Shown here: piece by piece, positions 9,581 through 19,274 of the stretch
Layout: each line of letters begins with the position of its first letter
Numbering within the stretch: the first letter of the stretch is position 1
Source of the DNA: an uncultured Candidatus Nemicrothrix sp.
GTDB lineage: Bacteria > Actinomycetota > Acidimicrobiia > Acidimicrobiales > UBA8592
Direction: 5' to 3'
DNA length: 35,330 bases
NCBI GenBank assembly: GCA_913046155.1
Contig: CAJWRY010000003.1
Span: 1 to 35,330 of the forward strand
Position numbers and translations under genes: made by a program
The notes under the pieces: model-generated
What the model was told of the DNA's origin: nothing
The model's input: the letters and a program-made list of their open reading frames with translations, nothing else
Databases searched by the model: none

Positions 9581-10306
9581 CTAGAGAACAAAACCTCCGT
9601 CAACAGCGATTTCTGCTCCTGTTAGATAGCTAGCTGCGTCACTTAGAAGAAACATTACTGCTTCTGCTACTTCTTCGGGCTCTCCGATTCTTCCCATGGG
9701 GGTCTTGTCCGTGAGTAGCTGTACATCGCTTGGCCCTAAACCCAAGGCCATATCTGTTGAAATTGCTCCAGGGTGCACGCTATTACATCGAACATTGAAT
9801 TTAGCGAGTTGAAGAGCGATAGCTTTCGTCATTCCAGTTACTGCGAATTTGCTAGCTACGTAGCCAATATTCCTTTGGCCACGTAAACCTGCAACGGAAG
9901 AAATATTAACTATGCTTCCAGATTCTTGATCTCTCATGATAGGTGCTACGCACTCAATACCCAGATAAGTGCCAAGTTGATTGACTTTTGCCATCGCTTC
10001 AAAAGCTTCCTGTGCATCATCAAATAATGTCTTTTGAATAAAAATTCCAGCGTTATTGACTAGACCATCTATTCGTCCGTAATCATCAAGTATTTTTGAG
10101 ATAGTTTTCTCCCAGTCGTCTTTTGACGTCACATCCAGTCGAGAGAAGGCTGAGTCTAGAGAATCAGCTGTAGTTTTAAGTTGATCCTCAATAATGTCGC
10201 TGAGTATTACAGTCGCCCCTCTCTCTACAGCCATTTTTGCCTCAGTTGCACCCATACCTTTTGCTGCTCCTGTGATGAGAATTATCTTTCCGTCTAAATT
10301 GCTCAT
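9581..10306 (-). CDS. Short-chain dehydrogenase/reductase (SDR) family oxidoreductase
   Basis: ITGAAKGMGATEA, NNAG, YVASKFAV active site, C-terminal YLTGAEIAVDGGFV; ATG 10306 with AAAGGAAGGG upstream. Confidence 0.92.
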   Translation of the reverse strand: MSNLDGKIILITGAAKGMGATEAKMAVERGATVILSDIIEDQLKTTADSLDSAFSRLDVTSKDDWEKTISKILDDYGRIDGLVNNAGIFIQKTLFDDAQEAFEAMAKVNQLGTYLGIECVAPIMRDQESGSIVNISSVAGLRGQRNIGYVASKFAVTGMTKAIALQLAKFNVRCNSVHPGAISTDMALGLGPSDVQLLTDKTPMGRIGEPEEVAEAVMFLLSDAASYLTGAEIAVDGGFVL

Positions 10307-10416
10307 TGTGCCCTTCCTTTCATTCATAGATTATATGACCATGCCGTATAAATCTTTCTTATTGAAATTGGCTCGCATGTGCTTCAGATGAAATATTACT
10401 TCTATAGTGATTTAAG

Positions 10417-10503
10417 GCCCGAGTGGCGGAATAGGCAGACGCAGGGGGCTTAAACCCCCCGGCTCCGAACAGGGGCATGTGGGTTCGAGTCCCACCTCGG
10501 GCA
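10417..10503 (+). tRNA. tRNA-Leu(UAA)
   Basis: GCCCGAG...CTCGGGC acceptor pair, anticodon arm GGGGG-CTTAAAC-CCCCC (anticodon TAA), long variable arm, T arm GTGGG-TTCGAGT-CCCAC; CCA not encoded. Confidence 0.95.
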
Positions 10504-10547
10504 CATAGGTAGATAACTGACTAAGATAGAAGCAGTAAGGGGAGCAA

Positions 10548-12305
10548 ATGTTTGATTGCATTGTAAAAGGCGGAACTTTAGTCAACGGGTTAGGAACGAA
10601 ACCCGAAACTGGTGACTTAGCTATCAAAGACGGCGTTATTGCTGAAGTAGGCGGGAAGATCACCGGCCGTGCAGTCAGGACAATAGATGCAGACGGTGCG
10701 GTTGTGACACCAGGATGGGTTGATCTGCATACTCACTACGATGGCCAAGTTAGTTGGGACACAGAGATGGCACCATCTTCGCATAATGGAGTAACAACTA
10801 TTGTTATGGGAAACTGTGGCGTAGGTTTCGCACCAGTTCATGATGGGCAGGAGAAAGAACTAATTGAACTGATGGAAGGCGTTGAAGATATCCCCGGAGC
10901 GGCGCTTCATGAAGGAATGGAATGGGGACAATGGGAAACCTTTCCTGAGTATCTGAACTATTTATCTCAACGGGAATTCGCACTTGACATCAGCGCTCAA
11001 ATTGCGCATGGAGCACTCCGATACTATGCAATGGGTGAGCGAGGAAGACTAAACGAAGATGCTACGGCATCTGATATAAGTCAAATGGCGGATCTTGTCT
11101 CAGAAGCCTTGGAGGCTGGTGCAGTTGGGTTTAGTACGTCAAGAATTGTGGGTCATCGTTCTCTTTGGGGGGAACCTGTTCCTGGTACCTTTGCCCCTGA
11201 TCATGAAGTTCTTGCCATAGCGGAAGCCATGAAAAGAGCTGGTAAGGGTGTTTTTCAAATGATTCCGGCAGGAACTATTGGGAAGATGGAAAGTCTTGGA
11301 GGGGAGAAATTCACCCAGCAAGAAGAGCATGATCTCATGGTCCGTGTATCGAAGGTCAGCGGTAGGCCAGTTACATTTACTCTGGTGCAGTCACCTGACT
11401 ATGACCCAGATACTTGGAGAGAGATTCTCTCTTTAACCGAAGACGCGAATAGCGACGGAGCGCAAATTTACCCGCAAGTTTCGTCACGACCGATTGGTTT
11501 CTTGACGGGACTTGGTGGCTATCACGCCTTTATGAGAAGACCAACGTACCTAAGAGAAATAGCGCACTTGCCTCTTGACCAAAAGGTGGCCATGATGAGT
11601 AAGCCTGAGGTACGAGCGGCAATAATGAGTGAAAAGGATGTAGCTCCTGATGAGCCAGGTTCTATGGAAAATGTGTACGGACTGTTCAAGATGGCGGCAC
11701 CCGCTCTTTACCCACTTGATAATCCAGTAGATTACGAACCTGATATCAGCGAATGTTTAGGAGCCAAGGCTGCAGCAATAGGAGTTGATCCCATTGACTA
11801 TTTGTATGATTTCCTTCTTGAAGATGGCGGAACACGTTTCGCCTCCCTTAGCGCTGTTGATCTTCCGGCCAGAATGGGGGTTTTGCAGGAAATGCTCCTC
11901 CATCCGGACACGGTAACAGGACTAAGTGATGCCGGCGCCCATGTAACTCTTATTTGCGATGGGAGCATGCCAACGACTCAGCTTGCGTACTGGACACGCG
12001 ACAGAGAAAAGGGCGAAAAGATACCGATCGAGTATATTGTGCGAAAGCAAACGGCTTTGAATGCTCAACTCTATGGTTTTGACGATAGGGGGGCTCTTGA
12101 GCAGGGAAAGAAAGCGGATGTTAACGTGATTGATATGGACAATCTAAGAGTTTCGCCGCCAGTACCACACCATGATTTGCCGACTGGCGGAACTCGTTTA
12201 ATGCAACCGGTTACTGGCTACATCAATACCTTATGCAACGGAATTTCGGTAAGAGAGTTTGACCTTGATACGGGTGATCGCCCCGGACGATTGGTTAGAA
12301 GCTGA
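10548..12305 (+). CDS. N-acyl-D-amino-acid deacylase-like amidohydrolase
   Basis: MFDCIVKGGTLVNG, VVTPGWVDLHTHYDGQVSWD metal site, LSDAGAHVTLICD; GGGGAG RBS. Confidence 0.9.
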   Translation: MFDCIVKGGTLVNGLGTKPETGDLAIKDGVIAEVGGKITGRAVRTIDADGAVVTPGWVDLHTHYDGQVSWDTEMAPSSHNGVTTIVMGNCGVGFAPVHDGQEKELIELMEGVEDIPGAALHEGMEWGQWETFPEYLNYLSQREFALDISAQIAHGALRYYAMGERGRLNEDATASDISQMADLVSEALEAGAVGFSTSRIVGHRSLWGEPVPGTFAPDHEVLAIAEAMKRAGKGVFQMIPAGTIGKMESLGGEKFTQQEEHDLMVRVSKVSGRPVTFTLVQSPDYDPDTWREILSLTEDANSDGAQIYPQVSSRPIGFLTGLGGYHAFMRRPTYLREIAHLPLDQKVAMMSKPEVRAAIMSEKDVAPDEPGSMENVYGLFKMAAPALYPLDNPVDYEPDISECLGAKAAAIGVDPIDYLYDFLLEDGGTRFASLSAVDLPARMGVLQEMLLHPDTVTGLSDAGAHVTLICDGSMPTTQLAYWTRDREKGEKIPIEYIVRKQTALNAQLYGFDDRGALEQGKKADVNVIDMDNLRVSPPVPHHDLPTGGTRLMQPVTGYINTLCNGISVREFDLDTGDRPGRLVRS

Positions 12306-12677
12306 TTACGCCATGCCGGCGGTGAATTGCCCCATATCGAAGTAATCGCGCCATTCGGTAATTTTGCCATCATGGACTTTGAATATCCCTGCAACCGGAA
12401 GCTTTGTGGTTACATCTCCAATCACTAAAGTATCTATGCGTTCATTCATGACAGTATCGCCAGACGCCACCTGATGGAGTATCTCAAAGTCAATGGATTC
12501 AGCTGTTGAAAAGAATCCTTCAATAAATGACCGAATTTCATCTAGCCCGTTAGCTGGAGTCATAGGAATGTTGTGATAAATAGCGTTCTTGTCGAAATAA
12601 CTTATAATTTCTTGCACGTCTCCATTGGCCCACTTATCACAAAATGATCGAATAATTTCATCAGGAGTATTTGCCAT
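12306..12677 (-). CDS. SnoaL-like / limonene-1,2-epoxide hydrolase family protein
   Basis: ~123 aa cone-barrel pattern FCDKWANGDVQEIISYFDKNAIYHNIPM ... GKITEWRDYFDMGQF; start ATG 12677. Confidence 0.78.
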   Translation of the reverse strand: MANTPDEIIRSFCDKWANGDVQEIISYFDKNAIYHNIPMTPANGLDEIRSFIEGFFSTAESIDFEILHQVASGDTVMNERIDTLVIGDVTTKLPVAGIFKVHDGKITEWRDYFDMGQFTAGMA

Positions 12678-12731
12678 AAATGTAGAATAATGGACGATGG
12701 CATGCAATGTGTATTGTCAACAAAAAAATAG

Positions 12732-12749
12732 TTCTGATAACTTTCAGAA
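12732..12749. promoter_or_regulatory. Inverted repeat centred on the predicted -10 of the arylsulfatase gene
   Basis: TTCTGA-TAACTT-TCAGAA (6-6-6); TAACTT (12738-12743) lies 18 nt after TTGTCA (12714-12719). Confidence 0.5.
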
Positions 12750-12770
12750 TGCAGCTAAAAGGTGTTGTAG

Positions 12771-15083
12771 GTGAGCGATAAAAGCCATGCATATAAAAAT
12801 TTCGGAGGAAAAGTAGGCAAGGTATTTTCAACTTCCGAACCGGAATGGCCCATGCCGCCCACAGCACCTCCTGATGCGCCAAATGTATTAGTTATGCTTG
12901 TAGACGACCTCGGTTTTTCTGACCTTGGATGTTTCGGGTCTGAGATTGAAACACCTGCTCTAGATAAACTCGCCGCTGATGGTATTCAATATACAAATTT
13001 CCATGTCAATCCTATGTGCTCACCGACTCGAGCATCATTGCTGACTGGCCTTAATTCCCACATGGCTGGAATGGGTCATGTAGCTCATTTTGATCCAGGG
13101 TTTCCTGGATATGCGATGGAAATAAGGGAAGATGCTCTCACTATGGGAGACCTTTTCCAAGACCATGGTTGGGCAAGTCTTATGATCGGGAAATGGCACC
13201 TATGTAAGGATTCTCAGCTTTCTGAAGCAGGCCCAAAGCATAGCTGGCCGTTACAAAAGGGTTTCGAACGGTTTTATGGGATACTTGGAGGCTTCACCAA
13301 TTTCCATCAACCTCACCGACTCCATGAAGATAATCATGCTTTAGACGTAGATGATTATCCAGAAGATTACTATTTTACTGATGACCTGACTGACCAAGCG
13401 ATAAAAATGATAAAGGAATTGAGAAGTTCCGACCCTATAAAGCCGTGGTTCATGTACTTCGCACATGGGGCAGTTCATGCACCCTTACAGGCAAAGATTG
13501 AAGACATAGAAAAGTACAAAGGAAAGTACGACGCTGGCTGGGATGAGTTCCGCAAACAACGTTTTGAAAGACAACAAGAGTTGGGCGTTGTCCCAGATAA
13601 AGCGATATTGCCAGATCGGAATTTTGAACAAAACCATGAGGTAAAGCCATGGGGTGACCTTACTTCTATGGAAAAGGAACTCTTTGCCCGATATCAAGAG
13701 ATATTTGCAGGGATGGTTGATAACGTTGACCAAAATTTTAAGAGATTAAGAGACGAATTAGAAAGAATGGGTGAGTGGGAAAACACCATTATCGTTTTCA
13801 CATCAGATAATGGGGGCTCGCGCGAAGGTCAAGAACTGGGCACATCAGCGTATTTTCGGACCCTCCTAGCCTTTACCGGTCATACTGATCTCGAAAGCAC
13901 AGAATTGGATCACTCTAGGATTGACCTTTTGGGTGGGCCCAGGTCCCTAGCTCATTACCCCATGGGGTGGGCTATGGCTTCCAACACGCCATTTAGACTG
14001 TACAAAACAAATACACATCAGGGCGGTCAACAAGTGCCACTCATAGTTCACTGGGGAAAGGGACTACCGTCCGATAAAGAATTGCGACACCAGTACCAGC
14101 ATGTGACAGATATTCTTCCAACAATTTGCGAACTAGTGGGAATAGATATTCCTGCATCAAAGGGAGGAGAACAACTACCTCCAGCTGCCGGTAATAGTTT
14201 CGCTGGCTCGCTTACAAACCCTTCGGCAGAATCTACCCATCCGGAACAATATTACGAAATGATAGGGCATCGAGGAATCTATAAAGATGGATGGTCAGCC
14301 TCAACGATACGACAACCCGAAACCGTCTTTTCAGAAGAACACTGGGAATTGCATGATTTACGCAATGACCCGACTGAAAGCGTAGACCTATCGGAAAAGT
14401 ACCCTGAGAAAGTGGAGTACATGAAAAGCCTTTGGGAAGAAGTGGCTTGGGAAAACCAGGTTTTCCCTTTAGATGAAGGCAACAATGTAAAAAATATTCT
14501 TCGCCCGCCTTGGAATGAAAAACTTGTTCAGGAAATGGTCCTTTATCCAGGAACTCCAACTGTTGAGCGATGGAAATCCCAGCAGTTAATTAGCTTCCGG
14601 AACTGGAGCGTTGAAGTAGAACTTGACTATAAACACGGTGAACAAGGGACTCTTTTTGCTCACGGTGATCAAGGCGGTGGGTACGCCCTTTATGTTTTAG
14701 ATGGCGATCTTTTATTTTCGCATAATGGTTATGGCGAAATGACTAATATTGGATGCGGTGAGATCCCTGAGGGGCGTAACAAAATTGCTGTCACGGTGAC
14801 GCCTCCTGATTTTTTACATTGGGATGTAGACATATCGCTTAATGGGACAGCTATGGCCAGCCGTAAGGGTTTATTAGCTTTACTTGCTATGGCTCCTTTC
14901 CAAGGTATTGATGTAGGAATTGATCGCAAGTCCCCAGTTAATTGGGAGATCTATGAAAAGTATCGAAACTTCCCGTACACAGGCATGCTGGAAGCAGTAC
15001 GATATCTGCCAGGCGACCTAACTGACTTCGCAGGATCGAAGTGGATTGACTTCCTCAAAGAAGAAGGAAAACGCTTTGAGTAA
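12771..15083 (+). CDS. Arylsulfatase (type I formylglycine sulfatase)
   Basis: MLVDDLGFSDLGCFGSEIETPALDKLA and CSPTRASLLTG (C-x-P-x-R formylglycine motif), GKWHL; GTG start with AAAGGTG. Confidence 0.93.
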   Translation: MSDKSHAYKNFGGKVGKVFSTSEPEWPMPPTAPPDAPNVLVMLVDDLGFSDLGCFGSEIETPALDKLAADGIQYTNFHVNPMCSPTRASLLTGLNSHMAGMGHVAHFDPGFPGYAMEIREDALTMGDLFQDHGWASLMIGKWHLCKDSQLSEAGPKHSWPLQKGFERFYGILGGFTNFHQPHRLHEDNHALDVDDYPEDYYFTDDLTDQAIKMIKELRSSDPIKPWFMYFAHGAVHAPLQAKIEDIEKYKGKYDAGWDEFRKQRFERQQELGVVPDKAILPDRNFEQNHEVKPWGDLTSMEKELFARYQEIFAGMVDNVDQNFKRLRDELERMGEWENTIIVFTSDNGGSREGQELGTSAYFRTLLAFTGHTDLESTELDHSRIDLLGGPRSLAHYPMGWAMASNTPFRLYKTNTHQGGQQVPLIVHWGKGLPSDKELRHQYQHVTDILPTICELVGIDIPASKGGEQLPPAAGNSFAGSLTNPSAESTHPEQYYEMIGHRGIYKDGWSASTIRQPETVFSEEHWELHDLRNDPTESVDLSEKYPEKVEYMKSLWEEVAWENQVFPLDEGNNVKNILRPPWNEKLVQEMVLYPGTPTVERWKSQQLISFRNWSVEVELDYKHGEQGTLFAHGDQGGGYALYVLDGDLLFSHNGYGEMTNIGCGEIPEGRNKIAVTVTPPDFLHWDVDISLNGTAMASRKGLLALLAMAPFQGIDVGIDRKSPVNWEIYEKYRNFPYTGMLEAVRYLPGDLTDFAGSKWIDFLKEEGKRFE

Positions 15084-15086
15084 GTT

Positions 15087-16274
15087 TTAGCCAAGCCTTA
15101 GTGTCTCTAGTGGCTCAAGCCGAGCAGCTTTGAGAGCTGGATAAAGGCCTGCAATTATTGACACAATCAGAGCCATGCCTCCTGCCACTAAAAATAATGG
15201 CAGATTCAGGGTTGCGACCCATCCTAGAACAGCTGATACGAGGTAGATAACTCCAACACCTGCGAGAACACCCGCTAAGCCCCCAAGGACACCAACAAAT
15301 AGGGCTTCAAGAACAAACTGCATGGCGATCGTTACTTTTGTGTGGCCAAGAGCACGTCGGATTCCAATTTCGCCTGATCGTTGGATTACAGATATAGACA
15401 TAACATTCGCAATTCCTACACCACCGACGAGGAGTGCTAGACCTCCCATTAAGAAAAGAATATTTCGCAGTGTGGTATCTACAGCTCCTTGAGCTTCAAG
15501 CAGGTCAGAAGGGATGGCTACTACAACACCTTCAGATCCGCCGAGGTTAATGGCTACAGGTAAAGCTTCAGAGGTCGAATCAACAGTTCCTTCTAATGCT
15601 CGTGCGTACAGGGTTGTTGGTTTTTGTTCTATGTCGAAATCTTCCTCAGCAGAAGATTTGGGGATAATTACTGCGGTATCTAATTTTGGAACTAGGGCAA
15701 CTTTCTCTAGAACTCCTACCACTCCGTAAGTTTCGCCGTTGACATCAATTGTTCGTGCTTCACCTGGAAGGTATTGATAATCGCTTGCAAGATCCTGACC
15801 AATAACTGCGCTGCGAAAGACATTGTCTTCGTCGGCTCCATTAATGAAGCGACCGTATAGCATTTTGGCATCTAATACATCAAGGAGGTTTTGATCACTG
15901 GTAAGTACCGGAACAGGTATAGTCCTGAAGAAATCTCTTCCACCTTGTGAAGGGAGTACAGTAAGGCTTCCTATTTCGGTAATGCCGGCAGCGCGGTCAA
16001 CAGTTGAAACATTCATAGCGCGTTCCACAGCTTCCTCAGGAAGCGTTGGTGCCTGACCTCCTGAGAAGGTTCCGTCAGCCGAGGCGACTATTAAATTAGT
16101 TCCTAATTTCTCTAGAGTCTGTCTCACATCACCTTTTGCTGACTCGTTTAACCCGACTGCAGCTACTATGCCTGCGGCCCCTAGAACAGGCCCAAGCATA
16201 ATTAGTAAGGTGCGTACTTTTCTGGCTGTTAGGCCACCGAGTGCGACGCTGAGTATTTCCCGAAACCAATTCAC
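15087..16274 (-). CDS. MacB/FtsX-like ABC transporter permease
   Basis: N-terminal TM, periplasmic MacB_PCD-like region, C-terminal FtsX TMs (GGIGIANVMSISVIQRSGEIGIRRALGHTKVTI-like). Confidence 0.9.
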   Translation of the reverse strand: MNWFREILSVALGGLTARKVRTLLIMLGPVLGAAGIVAAVGLNESAKGDVRQTLEKLGTNLIVASADGTFSGGQAPTLPEEAVERAMNVSTVDRAAGITEIGSLTVLPSQGGRDFFRTIPVPVLTSDQNLLDVLDAKMLYGRFINGADEDNVFRSAVIGQDLASDYQYLPGEARTIDVNGETYGVVGVLEKVALVPKLDTAVIIPKSSAEEDFDIEQKPTTLYARALEGTVDSTSEALPVAINLGGSEGVVVAIPSDLLEAQGAVDTTLRNILFLMGGLALLVGGVGIANVMSISVIQRSGEIGIRRALGHTKVTIAMQFVLEALFVGVLGGLAGVLAGVGVIYLVSAVLGWVATLNLPLFLVAGGMALIVSIIAGLYPALKAARLEPLETLRLG

Positions 16275-17062
16275 TCTAACTTGCCGCCCTTACCAGCTTC
16301 CCAAAATCTATCTTCGAGAGCGTCAGTTCGTTCGCTCCTAAGATCATCTGCCACAATTTTTCCATCTCGCATAGAAACCACACGATCCATTTGTTCAGCT
16401 ATTTCTAAATCATGCGTAACGAGCACAATTGCACGATTCTCACTTTGAAGATTTTTAAAGATTTCCATAACAATTGTTGCAGTTTTGGTATCCAGCGCCC
16501 CTGTCGGTTCGTCCGCAAGGATCATAAGAGGGTCAGTGACCAAAGCCCTTGCAATCGCAACACGCTGCTGCTCGCCGCCTGACATCTCGATAGGACGGTG
16601 GTCATGCCTTTCACCAAGTCCTACCATCTCTAAAGCGGCTAGTGAGCGTTCTTTAATTTCAGGTTTCGTTAGCTCGCGATATAGGAGGGCGGTTGAAACG
16701 TTCCCCAAAGCTGTGAGGTGAGGGATTAAGTGGAATTGCTGGAAGACAAACCCTATCGAATTGCCTCGGAGCTTTGAACGCTCGCTATCTTCTAAGTCCG
16801 TTATCTCTGTTTGATCAACTTTGATTGATCCTTTTGTCGGCAGATCCAAGCATCCTAATAAACCAAGCAGCGTCGACTTACCAGAACCGGAAGGTCCGAT
16901 AATTGCCATAAAGTCCCCTGCATGGATATCGAGAGATACGCCGTCAAGAGCATGGACAGCAACGGGTTCTTGTCCATAGATTCTGTAGACATCTCGTAGC
17001 CGGAATAGATTTTTTCTACTGGCAGCATTTAGATTAGGTTGAGATACCCCAGAGGTATTCAT
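16271..17062 (-). CDS. ABC transporter ATP-binding protein (MacB/LolD type)
   Basis: Walker A IIGPSGSGKSTLL, signature MSGGEQQRVAIARAL, Walker B LILADEPTGALD-like. Confidence 0.95.
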   Translation of the reverse strand: MNTSGVSQPNLNAASRKNLFRLRDVYRIYGQEPVAVHALDGVSLDIHAGDFMAIIGPSGSGKSTLLGLLGCLDLPTKGSIKVDQTEITDLEDSERSKLRGNSIGFVFQQFHLIPHLTALGNVSTALLYRELTKPEIKERSLAALEMVGLGERHDHRPIEMSGGEQQRVAIARALVTDPLMILADEPTGALDTKTATIVMEIFKNLQSENRAIVLVTHDLEIAEQMDRVVSMRDGKIVADDLRSERTDALEDRFWEAGKGGKLE

Positions 17063-19266
17063 TAGGTTTCTACCAGTACAAGTTCTTCGCCTGAGAGCCC
17101 TTCTGTAATTTCAACGTAAGCGCCTTCAGAAAGGCCTACTTTGACTTGTACTTGACGAGTTGTTCCATCTGTTAGAACCACTCGCACGACATCGTTACCT
17201 TGACCGTCTTGCAAAACAGCGGCGACTGGAACGGTTATAACGTCTATCTTTTCTTCCCGCGTTACATCAACGTTGACATTTGCGCCGTCCACGGCGTCTA
17301 GGTCCTCGAATGTTTGGATGACGCCTTCGTATCTCTCGGAACCATCTGCGGCAACTGTTGCAGTCTCATCAAGCTCAAGAATTACACCTGGCACAGCGTC
17401 TTGGTCACTCGCTTGCAGTTCAACTTCCACTGCCATTCCAACCTCGAGGTTTCCTCTATCTGTAGGGTTGAGCGTCAATGTGATCGTAAAGTCGGGTTCT
17501 GTAAGCGTGAGCACTTGTTGCCCGAGGAGAATGAACTCACCATCGTCAACTGACACCGTTCCAATTCTCGCGGGCCATGAAGCGACAACCATATCTCCAG
17601 GAAGGAAGAGGACATCGTCATCAATAGTTTCAATCTGAACAGTTACTTGGCTTTGGCCTGCAGGCATGATTACTGTCCCGGGGAGTTCCTTGTAATCTTT
17701 GCCTGCAGTAGCGCTTCCACGTAACGTGTAATTTATTGAAGTGTCCTCAGTGACAGGCTGGTCGGCATTGATTATGAATTCGGCATTTCCACCTTCACCG
17801 ATGCCTCCACCCCCTGAGATCGTTAACTCAGGTAAATCGTTCGATTCTATTATTCCTAAAGCTGATTTCGGCGACCCAATAGCGTATGTCTCGTTGGGGT
17901 TACTTAAAATAGTAACCCATAGCTCTTCATCAGCTTCTACCTCTGTATCATTTCTGGTCTGGAAGGTAAGGCTGACAGTTTCTTGGTTGGCGGGTAGTTC
18001 AACTTCCAAATCTTCAGCGATGAAATCTGATCCACTGGTGGCAGTTCCCCACACAGATATTTTTATTACCGTATCTTCGTTGCTTATTTTGTCTGTTTTG
18101 AATTCGAAGGTTAAGTTGCCACCCTCAGACACCGTAGGGGTTATAGATCGTATTTCTATTGTTTGTACATCTCCGGCGGGGCTGGTAATTTCCAATTTCG
18201 CTTCCCGAAGCGCCCCAAGCTGATAGGGCAGGTTGTCACCTATGCTGAATCCCTCACCAACCTCAATTATGAGTTCTTCAGCACTTTCAATTTCGTTATC
18301 AGCCAAAGTTTCTATTTGTAAATCAAATGATTGTGTGCCAGCTGGAAAAATAAATGAGCCATCTAATGGGTCGTTATCATAGTCATCTTCGGCAGTGGCA
18401 GAGCCTGTAACCACGTAATCGATAACAGTATCTGAAGGCATCGCTATGTCTGAGGTGAAGGTAAAAGTCGCAGTTTCTCCCTCTACAACAGAAGTTGGAT
18501 TTACACTGACTTCGATGACGGGTCTATTGTCTTGCAATACATTGTTCTGGAAAGGGAAATTAGCCGGAGTGAATGCGTGAGCGCTCATTGTGTTCTGAGA
18601 GTAAAGCGCATTTTGAGTCTCCCAACTACCAGTTGTTGAAGTCAGACTCTGGCCAGGGACGCTTGGCTGGAGTTCTATGGCGATTGTATTCTGTGCCCCT
18701 ATTGAGTATCCGGCAGTGTTAGAACTCAAAGAGATAATAATATTTTCGTTGGGTTCTGGGCTGGCACCTCCATAGCCTCGGGCTATCTGCCAATCACGCA
18801 AACCAGATCTCGTTTCTTCAGTGAAAAGTTGGTCCACAGTTCCTACGTCATAGCCGCTCGCTGAAAGAATTGTTTCTAATTGGAGAACGTCTGGGCCGTC
18901 AGAGCCAACATCTAATCTCCTAAAGAAGGAAAACTCTCCGTCAACAGCAACAGCAGCACGTCCGTCAATAGCGTAAAGAATATCTCCGGCGTTAATAGTA
19001 TCTCCGTCATCCACAAGGACCGAACTAACCTGTCCATCGACATTGGCTGTTATTCTTTGGAGTTGATCTCTACGGATTTCTCCTCTTACAGTAATCTCGT
19101 CAGATAGCGTTCTTCTCTCGACAGGAGCAACAACGTACGTGGGGCCATCGTTTCTTTGAGTGCTGTTGCTGTTTCCCCCCGTACCCGGCCAGACGAAAAC
19201 ACCAACCAATAGAACGAGGACAAGGCCTATTCCTATTCCTGTGAAAACTTTCTTTTGATTATTCAA
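17062..19266 (-). CDS. Membrane-fusion (HlyD/MacA-like) periplasmic adaptor with peptidoglycan-binding-like region and three Calx-beta-like repeats
   Basis: N-terminal TM; lipoyl-like half ANVDGQVSSVLVDDGDTINAGDILYAIDG; PG-binding-like DVLQLETILSASGYDVGTVDQLFTEETRSGLRDWQIARGY; repeats with VxEGxxxTFxF...GxATxxxDY...xxPAG pattern; second barrel half and C-terminal VPVAAVLQDGQGNDVVRVV. Confidence 0.82.
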   Translation of the reverse strand: MNNQKKVFTGIGIGLVLVLLVGVFVWPGTGGNSNSTQRNDGPTYVVAPVERRTLSDEITVRGEIRRDQLQRITANVDGQVSSVLVDDGDTINAGDILYAIDGRAAVAVDGEFSFFRRLDVGSDGPDVLQLETILSASGYDVGTVDQLFTEETRSGLRDWQIARGYGGASPEPNENIIISLSSNTAGYSIGAQNTIAIELQPSVPGQSLTSTTGSWETQNALYSQNTMSAHAFTPANFPFQNNVLQDNRPVIEVSVNPTSVVEGETATFTFTSDIAMPSDTVIDYVVTGSATAEDDYDNDPLDGSFIFPAGTQSFDLQIETLADNEIESAEELIIEVGEGFSIGDNLPYQLGALREAKLEITSPAGDVQTIEIRSITPTVSEGGNLTFEFKTDKISNEDTVIKISVWGTATSGSDFIAEDLEVELPANQETVSLTFQTRNDTEVEADEELWVTILSNPNETYAIGSPKSALGIIESNDLPELTISGGGGIGEGGNAEFIINADQPVTEDTSINYTLRGSATAGKDYKELPGTVIMPAGQSQVTVQIETIDDDVLFLPGDMVVASWPARIGTVSVDDGEFILLGQQVLTLTEPDFTITLTLNPTDRGNLEVGMAVEVELQASDQDAVPGVILELDETATVAADGSERYEGVIQTFEDLDAVDGANVNVDVTREEKIDVITVPVAAVLQDGQGNDVVRVVLTDGTTRQVQVKVGLSEGAYVEITEGLSGEELVLVET

Positions 19267-19274
19267 CTTATGAA

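Noticed and set aside
17741-18223. 160-aa plus-strand ORF inside the Calx-beta adaptor gene, and similar ORF at 19717-20049 (Ser-rich)
   Set aside because: Shadow ORFs opposite acidic, repeat-rich coding sequence; Ser-rich products are the expected antisense of Asp/Glu-rich codons.
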